A stretch of DNA of 64,000 nt from Roseimicrobium gellanilyticum (GTDB taxonomy: Bacteria; Verrucomicrobiota; Verrucomicrobiia; Verrucomicrobiales; Verrucomicrobiaceae), in the NCBI RefSeq assembly GCF_003315205.1, contig NZ_QNRR01000001.1, forward strand, positions 744,001-808,000, written 5' to 3'. Positions 16,474-26,068 of the stretch are shown here, piece after piece. The translations under genes and the position numbers were made by a program. How positions within the stretch are numbered: the stretch's first letter is position 1; each line of letters starts with the position of its first letter. The notes beneath the pieces are model-generated. The model did not search any database, was not told the DNA's origin, and saw nothing but the letters and a program-made list of their open reading frames with translations.

Positions 16474-18465
16474 TTATTGCTTGACGTGCGGTCCCTGCGA
16501 CTGGCTTTGGGAGTGGTCGCGGGACTGGCTGAGGTGCTTCGCAAACTCAGGATGGTCCTCCCGGAGTGAGTGGTGACCGCTGCTGTCATTGAGCTTGGGT
16601 GACTTCTCTCCAGTCTTCAACCCCTGCGACTCGCCCTGATGGGTGCCATGCGAGTGGTCCAGTTCGGGATGCAGATCGCGCAGGGAACGGTGTCCACCCA
16701 CACCGATGTCGGATCTGGGTGGAGGGACGCCTTGTTGCTGGCCACTGTTGCCAAGTCCGACGTTGGTGGAATCGGTAAGAGTGGTTGTCGTCGTGTTGAC
16801 GTTTGTATTCCCTGGGATGCCTGGCAGAGGAGGCGGGGGAAGTTGGGGGATGGGCGGGATCTTTGCCTGAAGCTGCATTTGATCCTGATAGTCCAGCTTG
16901 CTCTGCGCCATCCCTTTCACGTCCGCGATGAGGGCCAGTTCCTCTTTGATCTTCTGCTTTTCGTTCTCCAGCTTTTGCATTGGAGAATGTTCCTTGGAAC
17001 TGAAGAGCGTCTTGAGGCGATCTCCCGCTGAGGGGTGCTCCTTCAGACTATCGATTTTTGCCTGCACCGCGCTGAGCCTGTTGTTTGCATCGACCGTCTT
17101 CTTGTCCAGGTCCGCAATGTAGGTAACAAGGTCGTTCCTTTGCGCGAGATTTCGTGCGTCGATGCACTGTCCGATATTCGTCTTCAGCGTGGGAGCATCC
17201 ACCTTGGTCAGCTCCTGCTTCAGGGCATCCATCTGCTCCCCGTTGTAGAAGTGCTCCACCTTCTGGCCGTTCTCATCCACTTCGTGGGTCTGGTTCACGG
17301 CATTCTCCAGCGCCTGCTGGTTTTTCTGCATGTATTCCAGCCCATCGATGGCTCCGACGAGAAGGTTGGCCGCAAATTGTTTCCTTTCTTCCTGGGAGAA
17401 ATCTCTGAGCGCCTGGCCCTCAGGCGTGAGTGGCCTTTCCTCCTTTTTTGGAGGCGCCTGCCCCTCAGGCGTGGGTTCCTTCTTGCCCTGTTTCTTTGGA
17501 GCCGGGACGCGCTCATGCAGGCCGAACATGCCGTCAAAGCTGTGCTCGGTGAATGCCTTCATCATCGAGGTGAACGGCGTCTGCTTTTCTGAACTCACCA
17601 TGTCATCGAGAGCCTTCTCGAAGGCTTCCGGACTCTGGGTCGCCTTTTCCAAAAAGGTCCGCATGTCCCCCACGTTGCTGGCGACGTTGGAGTTCCCAAT
17701 GCGGATCTTGTTCGGATCGTTGGCGTCCAATCGGGTAAGGGTGCTGTCGTAGTCGATGACGGAGAGCGTGCCCGTCTTCGGCGAGTACATGAAATTGGAG
17801 ATGTTTGCCTTGAGGCCCTGATTCTCATTCGCGCCTGCGTGGTCGGTGAGTCCGAGAGCCATTGTGGGAGCCATGGCCCTGCCGAGATTCTGCGCGAAAG
17901 CCTCACTACGCACCAGTGCCGCTCTTTCCTCGATCGGGAGCTTGTTGACCTGCACCCCGTCGGCGAACTCCATCATCAACACGGCCGTGTTGCCACTTGT
18001 GACTTTTTCGACTCCTTCCCGGGCGCGCTCAAATCCCCAGCGCTTTTGTGTATTGGCATCATTCTTGAGCTCGTCCATGGTGTTCCCGAGCTTCTCCTGC
18101 AGATTCGGGTCCTGATTGAAATCGTCTGCCCGATACACGGTGATGCGAGGTGCAACAAAGGGGGCGGGCCCGGTGGCGTTCTGGAAAAAGTTCTCCATCA
18201 CATTGGAGCACTTTTCCGCCACCTTCACCGAGGCGGAGGATTCGATCTTGATGGCGGCACCCACGGCGAGATCCTGCCCCGGCATCACCAGAATGGCTCC
18301 ACCAGCCCCGGAGTCGGAGTACTTCACCGTAGTGTTAGCCGAGAGCACCGTATCCAGCGAATCCTGTGGGGTGGTACGATTGGTGAGCGCTGGTGAGGTC
18401 CGGCTGTTCTGATTGAATTCCAACGCCTTTTGACGCAGGGCGATTTCTTCTGGAGTGTCAGGCAT
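16474..18465 (-). CDS. kinase-like protein with proline-rich, His-rich tail (effector candidate)
   Basis: The 663-aa protein has no signal peptide. Residues about 50-250 follow a kinase order: glycine-rich DSGAGGAILV, Lys73 in GAAIKIES, hinge-like VLMMEFADG, then LGLTDH (D208) with N221/N224 in NISNFMYSPKTGTLSVIDYDS (D238, D240). The LG.xDH...N...G.L..IDYD order recalls PI3K or actin-fragmin kinases rather than Hanks kinases. A helical middle follows, then a polyproline stretch (536-552), a Thr/Asn linker, and two copies of a H-x-S-L-R-[DE]-x-H-P-E motif (591-602, 630-641). An effector or cytoskeletal role is speculation. No close family recognised. Confidence 0.6.
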   Translation of the reverse strand: MPDTPEEIALRQKALEFNQNSRTSPALTNRTTPQDSLDTVLSANTTVKYSDSGAGGAILVMPGQDLAVGAAIKIESSASVKVAEKCSNVMENFFQNATGPAPFVAPRITVYRADDFNQDPNLQEKLGNTMDELKNDANTQKRWGFERAREGVEKVTSGNTAVLMMEFADGVQVNKLPIEERAALVRSEAFAQNLGRAMAPTMALGLTDHAGANENQGLKANISNFMYSPKTGTLSVIDYDSTLTRLDANDPNKIRIGNSNVASNVGDMRTFLEKATQSPEAFEKALDDMVSSEKQTPFTSMMKAFTEHSFDGMFGLHERVPAPKKQGKKEPTPEGQAPPKKEERPLTPEGQALRDFSQEERKQFAANLLVGAIDGLEYMQKNQQALENAVNQTHEVDENGQKVEHFYNGEQMDALKQELTKVDAPTLKTNIGQCIDARNLAQRNDLVTYIADLDKKTVDANNRLSAVQAKIDSLKEHPSAGDRLKTLFSSKEHSPMQKLENEKQKIKEELALIADVKGMAQSKLDYQDQMQLQAKIPPIPQLPPPPLPGIPGNTNVNTTTTTLTDSTNVGLGNSGQQQGVPPPRSDIGVGGHRSLRDLHPELDHSHGTHQGESQGLKTGEKSPKLNDSSGHHSLREDHPEFAKHLSQSRDHSQSQSQGPHVKQ

Positions 18466-18680
18466 AGGGGTGATTTTGGGGGATTGAAAAGCAGCGAGTA
18501 CCTTGAAGGAGGAGATCGGGGTTTCGGAGGCAGGGTTACGCTGCGCCGCCAGAATGGCGGCAATTGAGACGCGCGCGAATTGAATTCGTCCAAGCGCCTC
18601 ACCGAATGAGCCGCGGACACTGATCCACCATAAAAATGAGGAGCGATGGGTGCCGATTTCTAGAGTCAGCGTTGCTTTCT

Positions 18681-19511
18681 CTACTCCTTCGCTGGCGAAG
18701 GGGACTTCTCCATGAGCTCCTTCTTGATGCCATCCACACCCTTCTTCCCCGCTTGTACGATCTCACTCCAGGCCTTTGCAGCCTCGTCCTGGTTGGAGCC
18801 CAGGGAGCGCAGGATGGCATCGGAGATTTCGACGCCTTCCTTGGTGTGCAGGTCATAGGCATGGAATCCACGGGGAATGGCGCTTGCCGCCAGCGTGGCT
18901 GCGGCGTCTTTCAGGTGCGGATCGTCGATCGGAATCTGAGAGCGTACCACGTAAAAGGTCGCCAGGAACAGCACGCCTTCTGCATCATCTCGATTCACAT
19001 TCACCGATTGAAAGTAGCCCAGCATCTTTTCACCGAACTGTTTGCTGCCTTCCGTCAGGCCCGGGGTGTCGATGTAGTCCTTCACGGCCTTGATGGCGGC
19101 GTCGGTTCCGTTCTGGGACTCCACCTTCAGGAACTCGATGGACTTGCTCACCATGTCGGACGCGAGCAGGTCATCCAGCTTCTTCGCGTAGAACTCTGCT
19201 TGCACGTAGTCCTTCTTTTCCAAGGCGGTGGAGAGTTCATCGTAGCGAGCCTTGGCCGCTGCGAGGTCGACTCCGTTCAACGCCTTTTTCGCGCTGGAGA
19301 GATCCACCGCGGTGAGCTTGGTCTTGAAGCCATCCCAGTCCTTTTGCACACTGGAGAGTGCGTCGCGAGTCAGTGTCTTGGCCTTGGCTACAAGCGATGT
19401 GTCGCCAGGGGAATCAGTCGCATTGCCTGAGGCTGGAGGCGAGGTGCTTTCACCGCAGGAAGAGAGGGCAAGGATGCCAAGGAGTGACAGTGAGCGAAAC
19501 GTGCTTCTCAT
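18681..19511 (-). CDS. predicted lipoprotein, helical
   Basis: The protein has 276 residues from ATG 19511, with signal sequence RSLSLLGILALSSC and a lipobox LSSC. The mature part is Ala/Lys/Asp-rich and helical. Two related helical units (TKLTAVDLSSAKKAL and GVDLAAAKARYDELS) suggest a short internal repeat. The longer open frame upstream is not supported because it antisenses the DUF1772 gene. It is upstream of the kinase-like gene on the same strand, separated by about 215 bases containing a GCCGCCA-GAA-TGGCGGC hairpin (18545-18561). Function unknown. Confidence 0.7.
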   Translation of the reverse strand: MRSTFRSLSLLGILALSSCGESTSPPASGNATDSPGDTSLVAKAKTLTRDALSSVQKDWDGFKTKLTAVDLSSAKKALNGVDLAAAKARYDELSTALEKKDYVQAEFYAKKLDDLLASDMVSKSIEFLKVESQNGTDAAIKAVKDYIDTPGLTEGSKQFGEKMLGYFQSVNVNRDDAEGVLFLATFYVVRSQIPIDDPHLKDAAATLAASAIPRGFHAYDLHTKEGVEISDAILRSLGSNQDEAAKAWSEIVQAGKKGVDGIKKELMEKSPSPAKE

Positions 19512-19555
19512 GAGGCTGGAGGGAACGAAACGGAGGGGCCGTGCGTTCGGACACT

Positions 19556-20044
19556 CTAGCTGGAAAGTCTGTTCAACGCCACGATGAAGGATGCCATCGC
19601 CCCCAGCGAGGCCACCGTGCGCACGTGGTTCCAGAAGGTCCAGGTGACGAGGTAGTCTGCCCAAAGCTTCGCGCCTTCCGCGCTGGAGGGATCCACAGCA
19701 TCCAGCGCGTTGTTGCGCGGGACGTTGAACATCATCGTGAAGACGAAGCTGCCGGCGAAATACAGCACGCTGCCGATGAGCAGCCATGTCATGGCCGAAG
19801 GAGGTCTTTGCACGAAGGTGAGCACCGTGATGAGCACACAGAGCAGCGCCGTGCCGATGAAGAGCGGGATGAACCACGGATTGATGATCACCACATTGAT
19901 GGACTGCATGGCCGCGATGCCCTTCTCCGGAGGCAGCTTGCCAAGTGCCTTCATGATGAACGTGGAGAAGGCAAAAAAGATGCCAGCGACAAGCCCACTG
20001 CCCAGTGTGGCGATGAAGGTGGTGGTGTAGAGGAGGGACGACAT
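19556..20044 (-). CDS. DUF1772 (anthrone oxygenase-like) membrane protein
   Basis: The 162-aa protein has four hydrophobic spans: GSGLVAGIFFAFSTFIMKAL, PWFIPLFIGTALLCVLITVL, MTWLLIGSVLYFAGSFVFTMMFN and a C-terminal ASLGAMASFIVAL. The FFAFSTFIM start, NVPRNNALDAVD and WNHVRTVASL segments are DUF1772 features. Some fungal members oxygenate anthrones; bacterial members have no established function. It lies 44 bases upstream of the lipoprotein gene on the same strand. Confidence 0.85.
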   Translation of the reverse strand: MSSLLYTTTFIATLGSGLVAGIFFAFSTFIMKALGKLPPEKGIAAMQSINVVIINPWFIPLFIGTALLCVLITVLTFVQRPPSAMTWLLIGSVLYFAGSFVFTMMFNVPRNNALDAVDPSSAEGAKLWADYLVTWTFWNHVRTVASLGAMASFIVALNRLSS

Positions 20045-20345
20045 ATCACCGGCTCATGCGTGGTCAGGAATGTGATCCCGATTCCAATCTTGTCCATGAA
20101 TTCAAACTGCACGCATACGGCTGCGCAGTAGCCCGGAGACTGTGCAAATTCATCGGAGGAAATTTGATTGCGTCGGGGTGGGAGTGTGGGCTAAATCCAC
20201 TGCGAACATGAGGACTTCATGCCAGACTGGACAAATCTTCCCTGCGTCTCAGTGGAGCGTGCTTCGCCGTGCTGAAAGCGGAAATGGGTTTCCTTATGAA
20301 TTGCCCCGGCAAGGATAGCTGCTTTTCACTTCTCCCTCCCGCGAA
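20045..20345. other. intergenic region, divergent promoters expected
   Basis: About 300 bases lie between the divergently read DUF1772 and kinase genes. I see no ORF with coding features, no long inverted repeat and no clear terminator. It should hold both promoters. Confidence 0.5.
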
Positions 20346-23000
20346 ATGGATTTCAGTGAAGACGTATCTCCCCCGCCCGTGACGGCATCTCGCGGACAGG
20401 ATTCCGATACGGTGCGCGCACTTGATAGCGCCGAGGGCAACGTGGTACAGGCCGTGGGAAGCACCGTGCGAGCCAATTCCCAGCTTTCCGATTGGGAGCC
20501 CCCAGACCTCAATGATGTGGCTGGCATGCTCCCACAGTTCAGCTTCGAGAAGTTCCTGGGGCGTGGCGGCATGGGAGCTGTATATCTCGCGCATCAACTG
20601 GGCCTTGAGCGGAAGGTGGCCATCAAATTGCTGCCGGCCATCCTGGCGGAGGACCAGCAGTTTGTGGAGTGGTTCCGTAGGGAGGCACGCGTGCTTGCCC
20701 AGTTGAGCCATCCTGGAATCGTTACCATTCACGATTTCGGGCAGACGCAGGAGGGGAACTACTATGTCGTGATGGAGTATGTGGAAGGGGCCAACCTGCA
20801 CCAGATCATTCGTGGTGATGGCCTCGAACCGCGACAAGCACTCGACCTTGTCGTGCAGATCTGCGAGGCCCTGGAGTATGCTCACAGCCAGGGCGTGATA
20901 CATCGGGACATCAAACCTGCCAACGTGCTGGTGTCCCGTTCAGGGCAGGCAAAGCTCGCTGACTTCGGTCTCGCCAAGTTCATCCAGAAGCAGGAGGGCG
21001 CCGAGCCCGCACTCACGCGCACAAATCAGGTGATGGGCACACCGGATTACATGGCTCCCGAGCAGCGCGAGGGACGGGCTGCCGATGAACGTGCAGACAT
21101 CTACTCTCTGGGAGTGCTCTTCTATGAAATGCTGACCGGCGAGCGTCCTCAAGTGATTCTGGACAAGCTGAGCAGCCGGGTCAATCTCGACAGCCGCCTT
21201 GATAAAGTGGTGGCAAAGGCCCTTCAGCAGCAGCCTGAGCGCCGCTACCAACAGGTAAGCACCATGAAGGGGGATCTGAACAGGATCCGAAAGACGGCGG
21301 TCAGCCGGCATCGGACCTTACTCTGGGTTGTGGCGTTTTCGTTGCCGTTGCTCTTGCTCGCCACTGCCGGAATCATGTTCTGGTACAGCCCTGTTCCAGT
21401 TCCCTCGTCTTCCGAAACGCAGCCCCCTCCACCCGCGCCAGGGCCTGAGAGACAAGCAGAACCAATGCCCGAAGACAGGCCGACTACCTTGGCGTATGCC
21501 CCGGAAGAAGCGGGAAGTGGATGGACGGTGGTGCCACCCATCACCGATACCGACTTGCACTGCGTTTGGGGGTGGGATCCACGCAACGTGTGGGCCGTGG
21601 GCCAGAAGGGCACGATTCTGCACTTTGATGGATCCTCCTGGAAAAAGATGGACTCAGGCACTTTGGAGGACCTGTTTGCCGTCGTGGGCACACAAGATGG
21701 AACGTGCGTGTGGGCCGCTGGCGACCACGGAACCATCCTGCGCTTCCGCGCAGGACAGTGGGAGACCATGGCGTCTGGCACTACGGAGAGGCTGCTTGCC
21801 ATTGTTTGTTGTTGTCCAAATCACGCCTGGGCCGCGGGAGAGAACGGCTCTCTCTGTCGATGGGAGAATATGAAATGGTCGACGCGGTCCAGCGGCACGA
21901 CCCGGACCCTGCGTTCCCTTTTCGGAGTCAAAGTGAACAATATCTGGGCGGCCGGGGACCATGGCTTTGTCATGCACTGGGACGGTCGTCGCTGGCAGGC
22001 CGAGGATTCGGGAACGCAGATGGACATTCACCATGTTTGCGAGATGGATCCCACGGGAGTCGTTGCCTCGGGCAGGGAGGGTACCATGATGTTCCGCGAG
22101 GCGCCCAATCGATGGAAGCCCTATCGAAACAGTCCTTACTTCGGTCCCGACGGCGCGCGTTTCACCTTTCTGGGATTCAGCGGCTCCGATAGCCTGGCGT
22201 GGTCCATCACGGACCGCAGCTGGATGTTGAAGGGCGATGAGTTCGATTGGCTTGCGGTGCGCCTTCCTGTCCAGTCCAGGCTCAACTCTCTCTGGGGTCA
22301 CCGGGATCTGTTCCAGTGCGCCGTGGGACAAAAAGGGGCGATCATTGTTCGTGGCAAGTCTGACTTGGATGTCCCTGAACGCAGCCTCGGCATGTCCGGC
22401 GATCCTTCGCCACGCAGTGCCACCGACCCCAGTTGGAAGGACTTGCTGAAGAATGTAGATCCTGCGAACCATTCGCTGACCGGCGCATGGAGGCTGGGGC
22501 CTGAAGGGCTTTTCATTGTGCAGCCCACATTCCTCGGCACATGCGAGCTTCCCTTTGAAGGGGCATTGCCCGCCGAGTATGACTTGCGCGTGTGTGTGAC
22601 CCGCCACACCCGGGAGGAGAGCATCCAGATCGCCTTTCGAAAGGGTGATCGGGGCGCAGCCTTTGTACTGGATGCCCCCCTACCGTCGCAAAGCTTGATG
22701 CTCGCGGGGTTGGAGCATGTCCAAGGCCTGGGCTTGTTTGAAAAGAATCCCACAAGGCTCACCCGTCCCCGCTGGCTTCTTTCAGGCGTGCCTCATGAAA
22801 TCATCCTTCGTGTGAGGAATTCCGGCCTCTCGGTCGATGTGGATGGGTCTCAAATTTTCCAATGGAGAGGGGACTGGAACACTTGTTCCCAGACGGGCGG
22901 CTGGTTCCCTTCGAAAGTAGGTATCCGGCCCATCTTCGCCGTTGGCAGCAGTCGCAGCGAGGCGGTTTTCCACGTCGTTGAGATGAAAGCGCTCCCGTAG
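20346..23000 (+). CDS. membrane Ser/Thr kinase with WAVG-type beta-propeller
   Basis: The 884-aa protein has a Hanks-type kinase domain at about 66-320 (LGRGGMGAVYLAHQ, VAIKLL, VIHRDIKPANVLV, LADFGLAKF, GTPDYMAPEQ). A membrane span follows at about 324-346, then a Pro-rich linker. The extracytoplasmic half has at least four repeats of the type VWAVGxxGTILHFDGxxWxxMxSGT (about 410-590), forming a propeller. A C-terminal domain of about 180 residues follows (LTGAWRLGPEGLFI..., WLLSGVPHEIILRVRNSGLSVDVDGS), resembling a LamG or DUF1080 jelly roll. It may sense envelope ligands and phosphorylate cytosolic targets. The two genes downstream could be co-transcribed. Confidence 0.88.
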   Translation: MDFSEDVSPPPVTASRGQDSDTVRALDSAEGNVVQAVGSTVRANSQLSDWEPPDLNDVAGMLPQFSFEKFLGRGGMGAVYLAHQLGLERKVAIKLLPAILAEDQQFVEWFRREARVLAQLSHPGIVTIHDFGQTQEGNYYVVMEYVEGANLHQIIRGDGLEPRQALDLVVQICEALEYAHSQGVIHRDIKPANVLVSRSGQAKLADFGLAKFIQKQEGAEPALTRTNQVMGTPDYMAPEQREGRAADERADIYSLGVLFYEMLTGERPQVILDKLSSRVNLDSRLDKVVAKALQQQPERRYQQVSTMKGDLNRIRKTAVSRHRTLLWVVAFSLPLLLLATAGIMFWYSPVPVPSSSETQPPPPAPGPERQAEPMPEDRPTTLAYAPEEAGSGWTVVPPITDTDLHCVWGWDPRNVWAVGQKGTILHFDGSSWKKMDSGTLEDLFAVVGTQDGTCVWAAGDHGTILRFRAGQWETMASGTTERLLAIVCCCPNHAWAAGENGSLCRWENMKWSTRSSGTTRTLRSLFGVKVNNIWAAGDHGFVMHWDGRRWQAEDSGTQMDIHHVCEMDPTGVVASGREGTMMFREAPNRWKPYRNSPYFGPDGARFTFLGFSGSDSLAWSITDRSWMLKGDEFDWLAVRLPVQSRLNSLWGHRDLFQCAVGQKGAIIVRGKSDLDVPERSLGMSGDPSPRSATDPSWKDLLKNVDPANHSLTGAWRLGPEGLFIVQPTFLGTCELPFEGALPAEYDLRVCVTRHTREESIQIAFRKGDRGAAFVLDAPLPSQSLMLAGLEHVQGLGLFEKNPTRLTRPRWLLSGVPHEIILRVRNSGLSVDVDGSQIFQWRGDWNTCSQTGGWFPSKVGIRPIFAVGSSRSEAVFHVVEMKALP

Positions 23001-23153
23001 GTGGGAGGTGCCGCAACCGGGGCTTCCCGGGCAGAGACAATTGCCCCGCACCTGCTACACCCGGGCGGTGGGCTTCGGCATGTGCCGGTGAATCCACACT
23101 ATTTACCGCACCAACTGTCAGACTGCGCATTTCATCCGCAGTGTCCCACTACC

Positions 23154-23399
23154 ATGAAGGTCATTCTCTCCCGCCTTGCTGTCGCTTTCAGCTCACTTGG
23201 TGTCATCGGCTGCGCCGCCTCCGATGGCGGCTACCCTGCCTCCATGGCCCACGGTCAATCGTCCGGTGGTCGCACCTACGAGCAAGCAAGGGAGTACTCC
23301 TATCGGGTGGATGCCAGTGATAGTTACCCGTGGACCGTCAACACCCGTCCTCAAGAAAATTGGAATCGCAATAGAAACATCAACGACGCCGCTCGCTAG
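23154..23399 (+). CDS. small predicted lipoprotein
   Basis: The protein has 81 residues from ATG 23154 (MKVILSRLAVAFSSLGVIGC). The lipobox is VIGC followed by AASDGG. The mature part is short, Ser/Tyr/Asn-rich and polar. The longer frame beginning at 23001 has no signal sequence at its start. It lies between the kinase gene and the next small membrane protein on the same strand. No family recognised. Confidence 0.55.
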   Translation: MKVILSRLAVAFSSLGVIGCAASDGGYPASMAHGQSSGGRTYEQAREYSYRVDASDSYPWTVNTRPQENWNRNRNINDAAR

Positions 23400-23440
23400 T
23401 CGTGTGGAGATTCCGCAATCAACTGCACCCCCCTGAACTC

Positions 23441-23929
23441 ATGGCCCAGCCTCCTTCTCTTCCTGCCGGTACACCTTCACCCCAGATTGTCTACGTCCAG
23501 GCGCCCGCCAAAAAAGGATGTGGCTGCGGTACCTTTGGTTGTGTGTTCCTCGTTCTCTTGGCGGTAGCGGGCGTGGTAGCCTTCTGCGTGTTCTTGGGGG
23601 TGGGACTGAATGCGTTCGGTAAGGATTTGGAGCGTAAAATTCACCGAAGTGGTCCCGATATCATGGCCATAGCCCATCCAACCGCCACCTATCAAACCTG
23701 CCAATTTGTTGGCGGTGACGAGGCTGGAGATTACCTGCGGCTCGACTATGACTTGGGCTATAAGGACAACGTTTTTACAGGGCAGACCTACTACCTTCGC
23801 CTTCAGGTTTTTCTCGATCAAGGCTACTTCTATAATCAGCAGTTCCACCATTGGAGTTGGGGACGCGATACCGGCCCCGTCCCACCGGGCGCTGCACTGG
23901 AGGCCATTCAGAAGCTGCTCACGGAATAG
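23441..23929 (+). CDS. single-span membrane protein with Cys-rich juxtamembrane motif
   Basis: The protein has 162 residues from ATG 23441 (MAQPPSLPAGTPSPQIVYV). A KKGCGCGTFGC segment precedes a span VFLVLLAVAGVVAFCVFLGVGL, then an extracytoplasmic beta-rich domain (TYQTCQFVGGDEAGDYLRLDYDLGYKDNVF). The layout resembles other short Verrucomicrobia membrane proteins, but I recognise no named family. Confidence 0.6.
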   Translation: MAQPPSLPAGTPSPQIVYVQAPAKKGCGCGTFGCVFLVLLAVAGVVAFCVFLGVGLNAFGKDLERKIHRSGPDIMAIAHPTATYQTCQFVGGDEAGDYLRLDYDLGYKDNVFTGQTYYLRLQVFLDQGYFYNQQFHHWSWGRDTGPVPPGAALEAIQKLLTE

Positions 23930-23955
23930 TGTGCTGCACCCACCGTTGCGTCCTG

Positions 23956-25383
23956 CTACTTGTCCGAGAACACCTTCAGAGGAGGCGTCCGAACTCGAAT
24001 CGCCTGAATACGAGACTCCGTTCCCCCGGTGAGCTCCAGCGTATGTTTCTCATTCGCCAATCCTTGCAATAGAATCACCGGCGTTTCCACAGTCGGCTCC
24101 ACCACCATCGGTGCCTGGAAGGTATCCATGAACCACGGGACGATGCTCCACTTCACGGTGAACTTCTCCGGCACCGGCTTGAGCCCGGACATGCCCATGG
24201 GGAAGGCAACACCCCAATCCTCCGGCTCGATGACGATGCGTCCTGACTTCGAAACAAACTTCTGGTCGCTGCGCCCCTCACCATCCGCCCCCGTCTTGGA
24301 ACCGGAAAGCGTGAAGGAGAAGAGCTTGTCATCAGAGCCTTCCTTTTTCACCTCCATGGTCCAGTCTTCCACGAGGGGCATCTTCACTGAGTGCAGCGGC
24401 ATGATGACCGGCCAGTGACCACCGGGCTTTGCGACCGCGCGCGTGAAGCCATAGAGCTCTTTCAATTCAGAGGGTCTCTTGCCATCGATGCTCACCTGTA
24501 CCGGCTTCGCATTCGTGCCGGGTGCCACGACGAGTTCCACCGCACTGCCTTCGAAGTCGAGCGTCAGCTTGCCATTCTCCCACTTCACATCCTTGCCTAC
24601 CACATAGTCCTTCGTCCATGCCTCCGCGGGTGAAGGCCCAAGCTTGGGGTCATAGCGTAGATAGGAAATCACAGCAGCGGCCATCACCGCTTCGCCTTTT
24701 TCGTTCAAATGCACCGCATCCGTGAGCAGCGCCTGCGGCTCCAGCTTCTGCTGTGTGAGGTAGTTCTTCCAGATGGTGCGCTGGTCGCAGAATTCCGTTT
24801 GATACACGCGCGAGATCTTCGGCAGCCACGTGAAGTTCATGAAGCCATTCCAGTTGCCGCTGTTGATGGCATTCTTCGCGGGGTCGGTATCCTCCACGAT
24901 CTTGTCCTTCGCGCCGAGATGATCATTCTGCTGCAAGACCTCCGCCCCGGTGCGCTCGCGAAGACGCTTGAAGATGTCCTCATATTTGTCGTGCGCTCCA
25001 TACACATGGAAGATCACCAGGTCCGGCTGGAAGGGATACAGGTCCGTCTCCGCCGTCTTCACCAGCAGGTGCGAGCTGTAACCACTGAGCGCCCGGTTCT
25101 CTGAGACGATGTTCGCATTCGGAAAGCGCTTCTTCAGATCCTTGATGACGAGCTTCGTCCACTTCTGCGCCGTGATGCTCTGCCCATAGAAGAGGATGCG
25201 CACCGTGTTCTTCTTCTGCGGTGTGCTTTCCGCCAACAGACGCATGGTGCGCTGGATGTTCTTGCCGCGCTGGGAGGCATCGCCGGTATCGATGGAGTCC
25301 GCCGCATTCGCGTGTTGCATCAGCAGTGTCTGTGAGCAGGCAAATGCCAGAAAGGCAGCGGAGAGAGTGCGTCGAAAAAACAT
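23956..25383 (-). CDS. secreted SGNH/GDSL-type hydrolase
   Basis: The 475-aa protein has a signal peptide (about residues 1-27, ending ANA). Its esterase domain starts with VRILFYGQSIT, the block I serine variant also seen in Planctomycetes and Verrucomicrobia. It continues with ENRALSGYSS, LVIFHVYGAHDKYED and the Asp-His block TDAVHLNEKGEAVMA. The C-terminal 230 residues are beta-rich. A carbohydrate esterase role such as acetyl-xylan esterase is plausible but substrate unknown. It is divergent from the Nit1C cluster. Confidence 0.8.
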   Translation of the reverse strand: MFFRRTLSAAFLAFACSQTLLMQHANAADSIDTGDASQRGKNIQRTMRLLAESTPQKKNTVRILFYGQSITAQKWTKLVIKDLKKRFPNANIVSENRALSGYSSHLLVKTAETDLYPFQPDLVIFHVYGAHDKYEDIFKRLRERTGAEVLQQNDHLGAKDKIVEDTDPAKNAINSGNWNGFMNFTWLPKISRVYQTEFCDQRTIWKNYLTQQKLEPQALLTDAVHLNEKGEAVMAAAVISYLRYDPKLGPSPAEAWTKDYVVGKDVKWENGKLTLDFEGSAVELVVAPGTNAKPVQVSIDGKRPSELKELYGFTRAVAKPGGHWPVIMPLHSVKMPLVEDWTMEVKKEGSDDKLFSFTLSGSKTGADGEGRSDQKFVSKSGRIVIEPEDWGVAFPMGMSGLKPVPEKFTVKWSIVPWFMDTFQAPMVVEPTVETPVILLQGLANEKHTLELTGGTESRIQAIRVRTPPLKVFSDK

Positions 25384-25573
25384 TGACCCGTTCTACCAGA
25401 GCCCCGCACAAACGGCGAAATGAAATCATGCAACGATGTGCACGAATCCTCCCTCCGCCGGCATGACCTGGCACGGTGGGTGGCATCCCGACTGCTGAAT
25501 GCTCAGGCGTGCGCCGCACTGCGACCATCAACCCGCGGGGCGGCATTTCTGGAAACTCCAATACCCACCGAAC

Positions 25574-26056
25574 ATGCCCGAAGTAAAACTGGAAGCTCAC
25601 AAGGACGGCGACGTGCTCGTCGATTACGAACAGAAGGTCTTTGAGGACGTGAAGGCCAATCCCGGCGAGAAGGCACTCGTGACCTTCCACGGCGTGGCGT
25701 TTGAAGGCTCCATCGGCCTGGTGAATACGCTCAATGCCACCCGCCTCCTGCGGAAGGGCTACGAGACCTCCATCCTGCTGTATGGACCCGGCGTCACCCT
25801 CGGATTCCAGCGCGGCTTTCCCACGCTGGGAGATGAGGCATTCCCCGGCCACCTGCTGGTGAACAAGCGCCTCGCCACCTTCATGGCCGAGGGCGGCAAG
25901 ATCTATGCCTGCCGCTTCTCCACCCAGGCCCTCTACGGCCAGACGGAGAAGGCCTTCATCCCCGGCATCATCCCCATCAACCCGCTGGATGTGCTGGACT
26001 GCATCCTCCTGCATCAGCGCGCGAATGCGGTGATGATCCACTCCTGGAATCTCTAA
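25574..26056 (+). CDS. Nit1C: MSMEG_0572/Sll0783 family protein
   Basis: The protein has 160 residues from ATG 25574 ([21 protein letters not shown]). It matches my memory of the nitrogen-starvation family TIGR04044 (MSMEG_0572/Sll0783), with [25 protein letters not shown] and the C-terminal [19 protein letters not shown]. The fold looks DsrE-like. It is the first gene of the cluster, 12 bases before the nitrilase start. Biochemical function unknown; the cluster as a whole has been linked to nitrilase-dependent nitrogen or cyanide use in other bacteria. Confidence 0.9.
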   Translation: MPEVKLEAHKDGDVLVDYEQKVFEDVKANPGEKALVTFHGVAFEGSIGLVNTLNATRLLRKGYETSILLYGPGVTLGFQRGFPTLGDEAFPGHLLVNKRLATFMAEGGKIYACRFSTQALYGQTEKAFIPGIIPINPLDVLDCILLHQRANAVMIHSWNL

Positions 26057-26068
26057 CACGTCCAAGCC

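Noticed and set aside
25469-25486. Possible sigma-54 promoter upstream of the Nit1C cluster (TGGCACG-like with GGCAT)
   Set aside because: The GG and GC elements are one base further apart than the strict 12-base spacing, so it does not fit a sigma-54 promoter.
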